Below are positions 10,967 through 24,430 of a stretch of DNA of 64,000 nucleotides, one piece after another. This DNA is from Candidatus Gracilibacteria bacterium (GTDB lineage Bacteria > Patescibacteriota > Gracilibacteria > BD1-5 > UBA6164): contig JAACSU010000008.1 in assembly GCA_010119145.1 (NCBI GenBank), positions 1-64,000 on the forward strand. The letters are read 5' to 3'. A program made the position numbers and the translations under genes. The notes below the pieces were generated by a model. It was not told the DNA's origin. It saw only the letters and a program-made list of their open reading frames with translations, and ran no database searches. Position 1 is the stretch's first letter, and every line of letters begins with the position of its first letter.

Positions 10967-10985
10967 TTATTCCGTGCGAGCGCTT

Positions 10986-12215
10986 TTATTGAGCCACAGG
11001 GACTTTAGCAATTGGATTCCAGTAATTTCCAAGAGCTATATTTATGATGTATGACGCAGGAACTGTCAGCAAAAATCCAATCTTCATCTGGCCAGCTAAA
11101 TCATCCGGGATGAGTCCCTTTGATTGTGCGACAGAAACAAAAATTATTGCAACAGTCCCGTTACAGGCACCAGCAACAGACATGGAAATAAGAGACTTTG
11201 TGGTGAAATTTTTTACTCCGTAATCACCATCTAAATCTGCCTTACTCCGGCCATAGAATCCACCAAGAAAGATTCCGAAGAACTTCCCCAAGAATCCTCC
11301 TAATAGGGCTAGTAAGGTGAAGATTCCCCAAGCCTGTGGAGAAAGTATATCAACCGCGCCTGCGACCATAGCGAATGGAAGAAGTAGCCAGAGTGCAATT
11401 GCCTCTGTTTGGCGAGCAACACAATGCTTAACATCAGTGGGAGCAAAAATCAAAGGAAGACATCCACCCAAAATTGGTTCAATACCAACAAAACCTAGAT
11501 AGGCTGTATTAAGAATTGCCATCACCCACCAAAACACTGGCGAGATGATGGTGTAGTCGATAATTTCTTCGCTTATGAGTTCTTTTGTTTCACGGTTAAA
11601 AAGTTTTTTGCTGATGTGTCCTTCCTTTCCAACGAACCAGCAAATCAAAAGAATCACAGCTTCTCCTAAGAGAGCATAGAACTGTGTCATATTTTCAGCA
11701 AAGAGACCAGTCATCGCAACAACCCCAATGAGGTCATCACCAACTGCAAGAATCATGAGTGCCATTGCCATAACAGCTACAACAGATTTTTCAACACTTC
11801 GAGCTGAACCAAGTGCCATCGGAACATCCGTTGCCATAGCTCCAGCCGAAGCATACAGTGCAATCGCAAAGGTCGCAGTACCACCTATGAAGAAGACTAG
11901 TGAGGTAGTTAACAACATTGGAAGAATGACACCTCCCAAGGTTGCAAATATCACCAATGGTCCAGCATCAATGACATCTTTGATTTCGATTTCAGCACCG
12001 AGACGCAAAAAGAAAAACCAAAGTCCCACTAACATAAACACATAGTGAATTGAACTGATATGCAAAACTTCTGCATATAACTCACCAACATGACCTAAGT
12101 ATCCAGCATGACCCAGTGAATAAACACCCAGAGCAAGCAGGAAAAAAGGAATGATTACTGGAAATTTGTTATCCCAAGCAATGATTCCACTTTTTGTATT
12201 TGTATTTTTAGACAT
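10986..12215 (-). CDS. nhaA: Na+/H+ antiporter NhaA
   Basis: 409 residues, an integral membrane protein with about 12 hydrophobic segments. The NhaA family motifs are present: ATDVPMALG (Asp130) and LAVGDDLIG (Asp160-Asp161, the paired aspartates that bind Na+ and H+). It exchanges internal Na+ for external protons, giving salt and alkali tolerance. Two features set it apart. All 42 glycines (hand count) are GGN, none UGA. It also has a clear Shine-Dalgarno site (tggagatatga before ATG), which native genes here lack. Together with a near-perfect TTGACA promoter and a GC-rich terminator, this points to recent transfer from a standard-code bacterium. Confidence 0.93.
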   Translation of the reverse strand: MSKNTNTKSGIIAWDNKFPVIIPFFLLALGVYSLGHAGYLGHVGELYAEVLHISSIHYVFMLVGLWFFFLRLGAEIEIKDVIDAGPLVIFATLGGVILPMLLTTSLVFFIGGTATFAIALYASAGAMATDVPMALGSARSVEKSVVAVMAMALMILAVGDDLIGVVAMTGLFAENMTQFYALLGEAVILLICWFVGKEGHISKKLFNRETKELISEEIIDYTIISPVFWWVMAILNTAYLGFVGIEPILGGCLPLIFAPTDVKHCVARQTEAIALWLLLPFAMVAGAVDILSPQAWGIFTLLALLGGFLGKFFGIFLGGFYGRSKADLDGDYGVKNFTTKSLISMSVAGACNGTVAIIFVSVAQSKGLIPDDLAGQMKIGFLLTVPASYIINIALGNYWNPIAKVPVAQ

Positions 12216-12247
12216 TCATATCTCCATTTTTCAAAAACGTCGAGCAG

Positions 12248-12276
12248 TATTATTAATTTATATTGATTTTTGTCAA
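12248..12276 (-). promoter_or_regulatory. nhaA promoter
   Basis: On the minus strand TTGACA (12276-12271), 17 bp, ATAATA (12253-12248), followed by a leader with the Shine-Dalgarno GGAGAT. Confidence 0.6.
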
Positions 12277-12343
12277 AATATATTAGCTAAAAATTTTGTA
12301 GCACACAGTTAGTGCTTATACTGTATAAAATTAAGAAAAAAAT

Positions 12344-13468
12344 ATGAATCAAAAAATATATGACCTCATAGTTATCTGAGCCTGAGCAGCAGGTATGTTT
12401 ACAGCAATCCACGCTCCAAAAAAAATGGAGAAACTCTTACTCGAAAAAAATAACAAAATTTGAATCAAGGTCCTCATGTCAGGTGGAGAAAGATGCAATG
12501 TATCGAACATAGACATTGAACCTGAACGAGATTATTTCGGACAAAATACCAAGGCAATGTACAGCCCTTTTAAACAGTTTTCAAATTATGATATGATATG
12601 ATTTTTGGAGGATAGATGAGTGGCAACTCAAATAGAAGACCGAGGCAGAATCATTCTCGCATCTGGAAAAGCAACCGAACTCGTAGATCTATTAAGACGA
12701 GAGCTTATATCTAATAATACTGAAATTGTACTCAACGCTTGAGCAGACACTCTTGAGCTCTGAGGTAATGGAGTATTTACAGTGCATTCTTGAACGCAAG
12801 TATTTAAAACTAAAAAAGTAGTCCTCTCCTCTTGAGGAAAGAGCTTTTCCAGTGTGGGAACCGACGGTTGGGGTTACAGGATAGCACAACAGTTTGGACA
12901 TACTATAAACGAGCCATTTAAATGACTCTGTGGAATGGTTAGTCGAGAGGATCACACAGAAATATCTGGAACAACTGTGTTTCTCGATATGCAACTCTAT
13001 GATTGAAAAGAGCTAGTGTACAGTGAAAGTAATGGATCATTTCTCTTTACACATTTTTGAGTTTCAGGTCCTATGATTTACAACGCTGCTGTAAGACTTG
13101 GAGAATATATGAGAAAATCATGAGTGACACCAGAAAATGAAGCTCACTTTATGAGAGACAATATTAGCCTCCAAATGACATTTAATAGTGAGTCCATGAC
13201 CAAAAAATTAGAAAAATTTTTTTCTCTGAAAGAGGATGATATGCAACGAACGATTCATATTAATGACCTGCGAAGTTGGAATGAAGCAAAAGTTACAGGA
13301 GGCTGAGTGATACTCGATGAACTTACAAAAAACTTTGAATCCAAACTGGTATCTTGACTCTATATGGCTTGAGAAGTTATAGATATTACTGGAAAAACAT
13401 GAGGATTTAATCTCCAGTCTGCATGGAGTCAATGATACGTCATTTGAAAAAGCTTTGAGATAGAGTAA
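12344..13468 (+). CDS. BaiN/HI0933-family NAD(P)/FAD-dependent oxidoreductase
   Basis: 374 residues. The N-terminal dinucleotide-binding motif DLIVIGAGAAGM (two of its glycines are UGA) is followed by MSGGERCNVSN, the hallmark of the HI0933/YhiN/BaiN flavoproteins, and the C-terminal GEVIDITGKTGGFNLQSAWSQGYV, where FAD is clasped. The substrate of this family is mostly unknown; BaiN acts on bile acids in Clostridium, which need not apply here. It is rich in UGA glycines (roughly a third). It heads the run with gmk, trmD and the zinc-ribbon gene on the same strand. Confidence 0.93.
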
Positions 13469-13527
13469 AACTTTATTTTGAATATTTTATGCCTATACTA
13501 AGCAACAATATTTTTTAGACAAGAATC

Positions 13528-14103
13528 ATGGATAAATGACATCTCTATTTCATCATGGGAGTATCTGGAAGTGGAAAAGGAACACTCAGAAAAAATCTTG
13601 AATCGTGAGAGTATGATGAACTACATTATCTCAAATCATATGTATCTCGACCTATGCGTGATTGAGAAGTTGAGTGAGATATTTATCACTTTATTTCTAA
13701 GGAGCAGTTTCTGGCTGACGTAGAAGCCTGAGAATTTTTAGAATATGCATTTGTACATAACTCAGCCTACTATTGAACTAAAAAAACAGACGTACTTGAG
13801 GGGATTGAGCAATGAAAAAAAATGATAAAAGAAGTCGATGTTCAAGGGCTTGTTACAATACTGTCAGACTATCCAGAATTAAAAGAGCAAATAACTTCTA
13901 TATTTTTAGAAGTTCCTGAATCAACGGTTCGAGAGAGGATACTTCTTCGAGATGCCTCAATTAGTAATCATGAGTTAGAAAAAAGAGTTGATAGTATTTC
14001 TGATGAAAATCATCATGCAGAAAAAATTTGTGATCATATAATAGATGGCACACAGTCACCAGAAAAAGTGCTTCACGATGTACTTGATATCTTAAAAAAA
14101 TAA
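13528..14103 (+). CDS. gmk: Guanylate kinase
   Basis: 191 residues. The P-loop GVSGSGKGT is near residues 11-19, followed by the GMP-binding region (YVSRPMRDGEVEGDIYHF) and VDVQG; the lid and C-terminal helix follow. It converts GMP and ATP to GDP and ADP. Most CPR organisms lack nucleotide synthesis, so this is likely a salvage step. Many glycines are UGA (DKGHL, MRDGEVEGD). Its stop TAA overlaps the trmD start by one base (TAATG), indicating translational coupling. Confidence 0.96.
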
Positions 14104-14753
14104 TGAAGTTTCATATCCTTACTCTCTTTCCTGACTCGTTTACGAGTTTTTTAGAAAGTAGTATTATTGGAAGAGCTAAAAATAAATGACTTTTTGAAGT
14201 GGAGCTCTATAAACTCAGTCAATTTTCAAGTAAAAAATTTGGCCAGGTAGATGATAAGGCATATGGAATGCACGGGCAAGTTATGAGCCCAGAACCCTTA
14301 GCTCGTGGAATAGAGTTCATTTTTGAAAAGCTATGAAAAAAGATACCCGTTATTTTTATGTCACCCAGTTGAGAGCTTTTACAACAGGAAAAAATTGAAA
14401 AACTTAGCCAAGAAATAAAAGAATGTATCATCATATGTGGACACTATGAATGAATTGATGAGAGAATTATTGAGCTCTATGTCGACTATCAAATATCAAT
14501 CTGAGAATATGTACTATCTGGTGGTGAAATAGCTAGCCAAGTGCTGATTGATGCACTTGTTCGACATATTCCAGAAGTATTATGAAATCCTGAATCACTC
14601 GAAGAAGAGAGTTTTTCAAAAAAACTTGGTAGACAAAAAGAGTATCCTGTATATACTCGACCTGCAATGTTTCAGTGATTGTCAGTCCCTCAAGTTTTGA
14701 CAAATTGAAATCATAGCGAGATAGAAAAATGGAAACAACAACACCTTCACTAA
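14103..14753 (+). CDS. trmD: tRNA (guanine37-N1)-methyltransferase
   Basis: 216 residues. FHILTLFPDSF at the start, DDKAYGMHGQVM (family DDxPYGGGxGM), MSPSGE, ICGHYEGIDERI and ISIGEYVLSGGEIA (trefoil-knot SAM site) identify TrmD, which methylates G37 of tRNAs and prevents frameshifting. The family glycine run after the tyrosine is here GMHGQ, a mild divergence. It is slightly shorter than E. coli TrmD (255), with a trimmed C-terminal domain. Coupled to gmk by overlap. Confidence 0.94.
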
Positions 14754-14754
14754 T

Positions 14755-15453
14755 ATGAATTATAAAGCTGATACACTAGAATCGAGTCTCCAAAATACTG
14801 CCAACTCGAGTCATCCATATATAGATTACCTCTGGCAAAACATAACTCTTGAGTTTATGCTCAAGTTTTTTGTAGTGTACTTTTTTGCTATTTGGATAGC
14901 GCTCATTATTTGGGTAGCCAGAGATATCTCACTTCGTACAGAAAGCAAAATTGTTCAAATACTTGGTATAATGATTATAATTTTTCTTACTCCTCTGTGA
15001 ATATTTTTGTATCTCTTAGCAAGACCTAGAAAGACGTTATCGCAAGAGTCGTCACTTGAAGTTGAAAGTAATCTCGATATTTTGAATGAAATTATTGATG
15101 AAAGACTACAAAAATCTCAGATTCTGCATTGTCCAAATTGCGATATACAGATTGAAGCAGAGTTTACACAGTGTCCAAATTGTCATACCGAGCTAAAACA
15201 TGATTGTTCTCATTGTGAAAGAGAGATACGAAACACGTGGGATGTATGTCCTTATTGCCAGAAGAAACAAGTAAAAAAGGCAGCAATCTTCCAAAAATTA
15301 GGAACAGAAATTCCTCAAAAAGTAGAAATTGAAAAGCTCAGTACAACTCAAAATAAATCGGATGAATGAGTCACTGAAAAAATAGTTTCAAACAATTCTA
15401 TTCCACCAGTATCACAGAAAAAATGAAAGAAATATAAAAAGAATAAAAAATAA
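14755..15453 (+). CDS. Membrane protein with double zinc ribbon
   Basis: 232 residues. Two membrane segments lie at about residues 35-57 (FFVVYFFAIWIALIIWVA) and 67-88, separated by a short loop. A cytosolic part holds two zinc ribbons with six CxxC knuckles in total: HCPNC, QCPNC, DCSHC, VCPYC among them. The C-terminal tail is strongly basic (KKGKKYKKNKK). This layout is common in CPR genomes. The role is unknown; a membrane-tethered nucleic-acid or ribosome-binding adaptor is possible. It begins one base after the trmD stop, so it is in the same transcript. Confidence 0.8.
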
Positions 15454-15489
15454 AAAAAGAGACTGAATGAATCAGTCTCTTTTTTATAT
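15453..15489. terminator. Bidirectional terminator between the zinc-ribbon gene and leuS
   Basis: aaaagagactga / tcagtctctttttt, with A run before and T run after, so it can stop transcription from both sides. Confidence 0.92.
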
Positions 15490-15502
15490 AGTGTCTATAA
15501 TA

Positions 15503-18748
<3,246 letters not shown>

Positions 18749-18778
18749 AAATCTCAATTGAGGAAGTAATATAACTTT

Positions 18779-18784
18779 ATTATA
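18779..18784 (-). promoter_or_regulatory. Probable -10 box of leuS
   Basis: A perfect TATAAT on the minus strand 31 bp before the leuS start. The -35 region is poor (TTAGAT). Confidence 0.4.
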
Positions 18785-18819
18785 GCGAAAAAATCGAATT
18801 ATCTAAGTTTAGTTAGTAC

Positions 18820-18850
18820 AAAAAAACTTCGTTTTACAACGAAGTTTTTC
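18820..18850 (-). terminator. Terminator of the pilin-like pair
   Basis: aaaacttcgtt / aacgaagtttt stem; on the minus strand it ends in a run of seven Ts. Confidence 0.92.
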
Positions 18851-18867
18851 ATATTGAATATGTAAGC

Positions 18868-19266
18868 TTATACCAACTGTTGGAAAAGTATAGAAGTTGA
18901 TCAAATAATATCTTCATCAGACATAACAGATATAACAAATCGTATAAGTTGACTCGCTAAGAATACTACGACTAAACCAATTACAACATATATCAAAATA
19001 TTTTTTCCTTTTTTTACTTTTTCCTCATCTCAACCAGAAGTTAGGATAGTAAAACCAGCATAAATAGCAAAAACTACTGAGATGAAATAGAAGAGCCCAA
19101 TGATAAATCCAAGAATATTATCAAGAGTAAAAACGAGATCATTTCCTCATAATCTCAGGTTTGGAGTAATTCTTCCTACTCCAAAAGCATTTTGAGCTTC
19201 AACAGCTCAAGCTTGAAGAATAATACTAAAGTACGCACAGAGTATGAAAAATATTTTTCCTATCAT
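18868..19266 (-). CDS. T4SS-pilin-like membrane protein, copy 1
   Basis: 132 residues. A signal peptide (MIGKIFFILCAYFSIILQAGAVEA) is followed by two membrane segments (FTLDNILGFIIGLFYFISVVFAIYAGF and ILIYVVIGLVVVFLASQLI). Between them lies the basic loop TSGGDEEKVKKGK. This matches the small type IV secretion pilin-like family frequent in CPR, with an exported leader, two hydrophobic helices and the hallmark GG-[DN]-EE-xVKKGK linker. The gene starts one base after the stop of copy 2, so the two form one transcript. A role as a surface or secretion-channel subunit is inferred from family. Confidence 0.8.
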
Positions 19267-19267
19267 A

Positions 19268-19630
19268 TTATACAACAACATCACTAGTACCAATAGAGAT
19301 AACCCATCTGATTATTTGACTCGCTAGGAATATAACGATAAGACCAAGAACAGCTTGAATAAGTGTTGTTTTTCCTTTTTTCACTTTTTCTTCATCACCA
19401 CCTGCTGTAAGAATTTGGAATCATCCATATAGAGCGAATACTACTGCAACGAAATAGAGAAGACCAATAAGAAATCCTAAAATATTATCAAGTGTTCCTA
19501 CAAAATCACCACTCGTACCGTTATCACCAGTAGTATTAGTTTTTGTTCCAGTTACGTTTATTGCTGCACTTGCAAATTGAGCGTGAGCTGCAACTCCTGA
19601 AGCGAGACCAAGTTTCAAAATATTTTTCAT
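19268..19630 (-). CDS. T4SS-pilin-like membrane protein, copy 2
   Basis: 120 residues and clearly paralogous to copy 1: signal peptide (MKNILKLGLASGVAAHAQFASA), then LDNILGFLIGLLYFVAVVFALYGGF, the TAGGDEEKVKKGK loop, and a second helix (TLIQAVLGLIVIFLASQII). The N-terminal linker of the mature protein is Thr/Gly-rich. The ATG at 19630 gives the best signal peptide; an upstream extension to 19657 has no ATG. It is first in the two-gene unit; the cluster may arise from tandem duplication. Confidence 0.8.
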
Positions 19631-19755
19631 TTCTCTATAAATAAATAATAAAATCACGAGTTAATTATATGAAACTTGTAAGAGAAACGCAAATTTTTTA
19701 TTCCATTTTTGAGTATTTTCTTATATTAGTTCTATATTTTTATTAAATACAATTT

Positions 19756-20313
19756 ATGGACTCTGATGCAATTACAACATTTCTTCAAGAACTCAAAGCT
19801 CACTGAGAAAGAAACAATATCCCCAATGTGAGTTTAAAAAATGCACTCTTTCTACGTGAAATCATAGCAAAAAATACGTGTAAAAAAATACTAGAAATCG
19901 GGAGTGCTAATGGGTATTCGACGATTCATTTTGCTCTTGAAATACAAAAAAATGAGTGAAAGATTACTTCAATCGAGTTTTCACAACTCGCCTATGAAGA
20001 AGCTCAAGATAACTATGAAGCAGTGTGACTCAGCCAATATATCACTCATTATTTTGGAGATGCCAGAGAGGTATTACCACTTTTAGATGAAAAATATGAC
20101 TTTATATTTATAGATGGACTGAAAAAGGAATCTCTCAATTTCTTGAAACTTGTCTGGGATAAAACACTTCCAAATGCTATCATTGTGATAGATGATGTTA
20201 TAAAATTTCGATACAAAATGGAGAGTTTATATGAGTATTTAAATACAGAAAACATCGCGTATGAAGTAATCCAGATTGATGATGATGACGGGATTATGAT
20301 TATAAAAAAATAG
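19756..20313 (+). CDS. O-methyltransferase (class I SAM, family 3)
   Basis: 185 residues. KKILEIGSANGYSTI is the SAM-binding motif I, TSIEFSQLAYEEA motif II (acidic residue for ribose), YFGDAREVLP and YDFIFIDGLKKESL the metal-binding DxxK-type segment, and VIDDVI follows, all in the order of the cation-dependent O-methyltransferase family (COMT-like). Substrate is unknown; the bacterial relatives act on catechols or modified tRNA (TrmR-type, uridine-34). The latter is plausible for a genome with few secondary pathways. Convergent with tig. Confidence 0.85.
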
Positions 20314-20339
20314 AACTCAGATGAGTTCTATTTTTTTAT
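20310..20339. terminator. Bidirectional terminator of the O-methyltransferase gene and tig
   Basis: atagaactca / tgagttctat with A and T runs on each side, ending in T7 on the plus strand. Confidence 0.9.
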
Positions 20340-20349
20340 AATCACGTAT

Positions 20350-21666
20350 TTATTTTTTCTTTGCTTTCGTTTCTGTAAAGAAATTATCTATAAGTTTTCT
20401 GTATGTCATTCTTCTTTTGAGTTCTTCATAGTATGAAGTTCCAGGAACATAGAGTTCTTTTAATCTCTTTAAAACATCCTCTGATTGATATCGACTCATT
20501 ATTTTTTGAATTTCAGCTTGTAACTCTTCGTCAGAAGCTTCGATTTTTTCAATTTCCATGAGTTTATTAAAAATAATCTCACCTTGAAGTCTTTTTTGAG
20601 CTGTAGATTCTACATGTTGTTTTTTATACTCTGCAGTGCTCAGATTTAGAGAAGCAAGATAATCATCCATTTTTACTCCATCTTTCGATACATTTTCTTT
20701 AATTTCTTCAAATACTTGATCTGTTTGACGAGAAAGTAACTCACTTCCTATTTCAAGTTTTGATACTTTGAGAAGTTCATCAATAAGTGTACTTTCTCGT
20801 TCCATAGCATCATTTGCTTCTTTTGTTTCAAGTATTTCTTCTTTCAGTAATGCTTTAAATCCGTCTAAATCTAGATCTTTTCCTCTAAGTTTTTGAATAA
20901 ATTCTTTATCAAATTCTGGAACATGTGCTTTTTCTATTTTTTTTGCTGTTACTTTAAATTTTGTTTTCTTTCCTGCAAAATCAGCATTGTGATAGTCAGC
21001 TGGAAATGTAACATCAAGCTCTCTTTCATCTCAAGATTTCATACCTACCATATCTTCTTCAAAACCAGGAACCAGTAGATTTGACCCAAGAACGAGTGGA
21101 TATTCTCTCATAGATGTCGCTTCCATAAGCTTCCCTTCAGTATCATACCCATCAGTATCGATAGTTACTTTGTCTCACATACTTGCTGTGTAATTTGAAT
21201 CAGCGTCATGAAAATGAGTAAATCGTGTTCTAATATCCTGCAGAGCATCCTCTATTTCAGAGTTACTTACAGATAATTTTTGTTTTTCGAGTTTGATTTT
21301 TTTATAACTATCCTCTATTTCTATTTCTGGAAATACTTCCACTTCTATAAGAACTTTTAATGGATCTTGAGATACGACCTCAGTTATTTCAGCTTGTGAA
21401 ACGGGCATAAGCTTCTCTTTTTTCAGAGCTTCTTTATAGAGCCCATCAATTGCTTGTTCCACCGTCATTTGTAAAATTCTTTCTTCTCCGAATTCTTTAA
21501 TTATAACATCTTCTGGAATTTTAGCTCCTTTTCTAAATCCTTTAATGTTTGCATTTTTACTTGCGCTTGCAAGTACTTTTTTTCTGTATTTTGCTACATT
21601 TTCTGTAGATTGTTCAATAGTGAGTTGGAGTCTTGAATTCCCTAATTTTTTAATTTCAACGTTCAT
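20350..21666 (-). CDS. tig: Trigger factor
   Basis: 438 residues. The ribosome-binding N-domain contains IKGFRKGAKIPEDVI (family signature GFRxGxxP). The FKBP-type middle domain has GDKVTIDTDGYDTEGKLMEATSMREYPLVLGSN and VTFPADYHNADFAGKKTKFKVTAKKI. The long helical C-domain ends in TKAKKK. The protein binds nascent chains at the exit tunnel near L23. UGA Gly codons occur at SMGDK and KSGDE-type positions. The start at 21666 gives MNVEIKKLGNSRLQL, the expected N-terminus; an in-frame extension exists upstream but has no family support. Confidence 0.95.
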
Positions 21667-21893
21667 AAGTGTACTGGTGTTTAATTTCCTCTTGATAAAT
21701 TCAAAAGTTCTAAAAATAGTGAGCCCGAGTATAGCCAAAAAAAAATATTATTCAAATTTTCACACCAGCTAAAATTATTATATTAAAAAATTAAAATAAA
21801 AATAAGCAAGTAAAAATACCTAATAGATTTTCTATTTTTACATATCTCATACTATAATAAACGAGTTATTTATTTATTTACTATGCTTAGAAT

Positions 21894-22451
21894 ATGAAAT
21901 ATAATCTAAAGAACGGTTTTACCCTAATTGAGTTACTTGTAGTAATTACAATTATTGGTATCCTTGCTACTGGTGCTGTTACGGTATTTACATCTCAAAT
22001 ACAAAAAGCTCGAGATACAACTCGTATCAATGATATTAAGGCTCTTCAAACATCTGTAGAACAAGCATATCAAGATGAATCACAATATCCTGATGCAACG
22101 CAAGCAGAATTTATATCAGCTGTATCTTCATATATAGAACTTATTCCACAAGATCCTAAAAATGGTCAAAATTGTAATGATTCTGGTGGAACTACAACGT
22201 GTGTATACGCATATACTACAGCTCAAGATGCTGGTATTGATAATGGGAAATATGAACTTTCTACAGCTTTTGAAGCTGCAGGTTCTGTAACCTCTAAAGC
22301 AGCTCAAGTAGTTGATAATGGAGCAGATGATTCTAGATTTGAAATTGGGATTGATGTTGCTACTGTTGTTACTACTGTGGCTCCAGGAGTTACAACTCAA
22401 ACATGTCAAGTACTCGCTTGAAGTCTTCTTCTTTCTAAAGCATGTAATTAA
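21894..22451 (+). CDS. Type IV prepilin (major pilin-like)
   Basis: 185 residues. NGFTLIELLVVITIIGILATGAV is the class III leader: short basic part, G-F at the PilD cleavage site, Glu at +5, then the hydrophobic helix. The globular part starts with KARDTTRINDIKALQTSVEQAYQDESQYP, typical of CPR pilins of the pseudopilin/PilA type. Two Cys (QNCND, TTCVY) may form a disulphide loop; a C-terminal CQVLAGSLLLSKACN end holds two more. The C-terminal part reads through a UGA (Gly). It is probably a type IV pilus subunit, which fits host contact. Assembly genes are not in the window. Confidence 0.9.
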
Positions 22452-22471
22452 TATGAGTTTCATCTCATAGC

Positions 22472-22507
22472 AAAAAAAACTCTCAAGAAATCTTGAGAGT
22501 TTTTTTA
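22472..22507. terminator. Bidirectional terminator of the prepilin gene
   Basis: aactctcaaga / tcttgagagtt with A8 before and T7 after. The right arm reaches the stop codon of the minus-strand gene at 22505. Confidence 0.92.
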
Positions 22508-23521
22508 TTGTTCTAGTTTCTTGAGGAGTTCCTCTGTTTTTTGAGAATAACTGAGAACTATTTGATCTATTCCATATACGTAACTCAGAATAATGCTATG
22601 GAGTCTCATAGATATAACTGTGTGAACAAGGTGGTGATTGTATATAGTATAGACCTCTCACATACTCGCACATATTTCTCTGTCAAGTGTGAGAAACTGT
22701 TTCATAAATTCATAATCATTTGCGAGCGTATCCGTTGGATGAAAACTATGGGGGAGAAAAATAAGCTTCGCTCATCTGGATTCTAAATATTTACAGAGCT
22801 CTTCTATTATGAGAACTTCAATTTGAGTGTTTCAACTGGTTCAAAAGTATCAACTCCTCAGAGCAAGTCATATTTTTTTTCATCTAAAATCATAGCTATC
22901 AAAATCACTCGTTCTAAAAGTTCTTGAAGCATGTACGCTGATGACATTTCATTTTTTTTCATCTATACTATTATCATGTAAAACTGGATCATCTATAATG
23001 TGACTGTCTATTCAAATACTTTTTAGCTGATCTTTACTTTTTTGATCACGTACCGTTACCTTCCAAGCATTTTTGAATATATCACCAAGAAGTTTAAAAT
23101 TTTCTTGTTGTTTTATATCAATTCACACTGCGTAAAAATATATTTTTTTACGTAAAAATCGCGCCCATTTTGTTCGAAACTCCCATTGTTTGAGAGGATT
23201 TCAAACTGACTGGAGTTCTGAGTCATACATAATTCATCATCCTCAGATAACAACTCTTTGTGACCATAATAAAGTAATCACAAAATTTTTAAAATTTGTA
23301 ATATTACGTGTTAATTTTTTAATATTCCTAAAATCAATTGGGAAATATTCTAAATAACTTACTTGTGGGTCACGGTAAAACACATCCTGAATATCATAGG
23401 TGAATACTCGAAATTGAGTGTCTTCTCAAAACTCTTTTTTTAGGAGTATTATTTCATTTTTTAATATGAGTTCATCTCCGAGGTTGCCAGATCCTACTGC
23501 TGCAAATATTGAAATATTCAT
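22505..23521 (-). CDS. Polysaccharide pyruvyl transferase-like protein (CsaB/WcaK type)
   Basis: 338 residues. Family landmarks: AAVGSGNLGDELIL at the start (family GxxNxGDExI), VVIGGGGIMYD (the GGGG loop, three of its Gly are UGA), VRDQKS, KIGLALRSGYF, LIFLPHSFHPTD and VISMRLHSIILSYVYGI (family SxRxHxxIxA near the C-terminus). CsaB-like enzymes transfer pyruvate from PEP to a cell-wall sugar, which lets SLH surface proteins bind; WcaK acts in exopolysaccharide. A cell-surface role is likely. It follows ruvA by one base. Confidence 0.85.
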
Positions 23522-23522
23522 A

Positions 23523-24122
23523 TTATAATTCTCGTATCATATAAGGAAGTATGTCTTGTAGTTGTGTTAATTCCTCAGGAATGGTAGCCATGACTCTTTC
23601 TATATCACGACCTTGGTATCCCATAGTAGTAAGAGTCATTTTTATATTTTCCATAAGAGTTGCTGGAAGCGTAGTTTGATGTGGTGAAACCCCATGCTGG
23701 ATTGATTGAGAAATATGAGTTTTTACGAAATCCTTGTCTTTCAGTTCGAGAATTATTTTTTCAGCCATTTTTTTACCAATTCATTTTACCGATTCTATAA
23801 CTTTTTTATCATCAGCTTGTACTGCTTGTATGAGCGAATCTTTTCAAAGAGATAATATAAGGAGAGCGACTTTTCCTCATACTCAGGATATTTTAATAAG
23901 CTCCGTAAAGAGTTTTTTTTCATCTAAGCTTGTAAATCAAAACAAACTCTGAGCATTTTCAGTGATATGATGGTACACATACAGTTCCGTTTTTTCAGTA
24001 TTTATAAGATGAGAAAATGTGATTTCATGAATCCAAATTTCATATCCAAGTCAGCCCTGAGTATGTATGAGGACCGAATGTTCACTGAGTTCAATAATAT
24101 TCCCTGATATATATCCAATCAT
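23523..24122 (-). CDS. ruvA: Holliday junction ATP-dependent helicase subunit RuvA
   Basis: 199 residues. MIGYISGNIIELSEHSVLIHTQGGLGYEIWI is the OB-like domain I, LFTELIKISGVGGKVALLILS and IESVKGIGKKMAEKIILELKDK are the two helix-hairpin-helix motifs of domain II, and a helical domain III (TLTTMGYQGRDIERVM) ends the protein. RuvA binds the four-way junction and loads RuvB, which is not adjacent. The pairing with a surface-sugar gene, one base apart, is presumably only a shared transcript. Confidence 0.96.
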
Positions 24123-24187
24123 TGTAATTTTTCTTAAAGATATTATACTTTGAGTATATATGATTTCAGCATAATCCCAAATCCACC

Positions 24188-24430
24188 GTGAAAAAAATAC
24201 TTATTTTTATCATTGAAGTCTACCAAAAATATCTTTCACCAGATCATAGTTTTTGGGCAAGAAAAAATAATAATCCTCCCTATTGCAAGCACTATCCTAC
24301 ATGTAGTGAATATACCAAAGAAGCTATCGAAAAAAAATGAGCCTTGATGGGCTCACTAAAATGAATAGGACGTATTCTCAGATGTATGCCCTGGAACAAA
24401 GGTTGATATGATCCGGTAGACAAAAACTAA
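24188..24430 (+). CDS. yidD: Membrane protein insertion efficiency factor YidD
   Basis: 80 residues starting at [44 protein letters not shown], and PWNKGGYDPV match YidD, a small inner-membrane-associated factor that assists YidC. Three Cys lie in the usual positions (YCKHYPTC and RCMPW), one of the pairs being the family CxHYPTCSxY motif. Gly codons include UGA. The last four bases (CTAA) also hold the stop codon of nrdR on the other strand. Confidence 0.92.
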
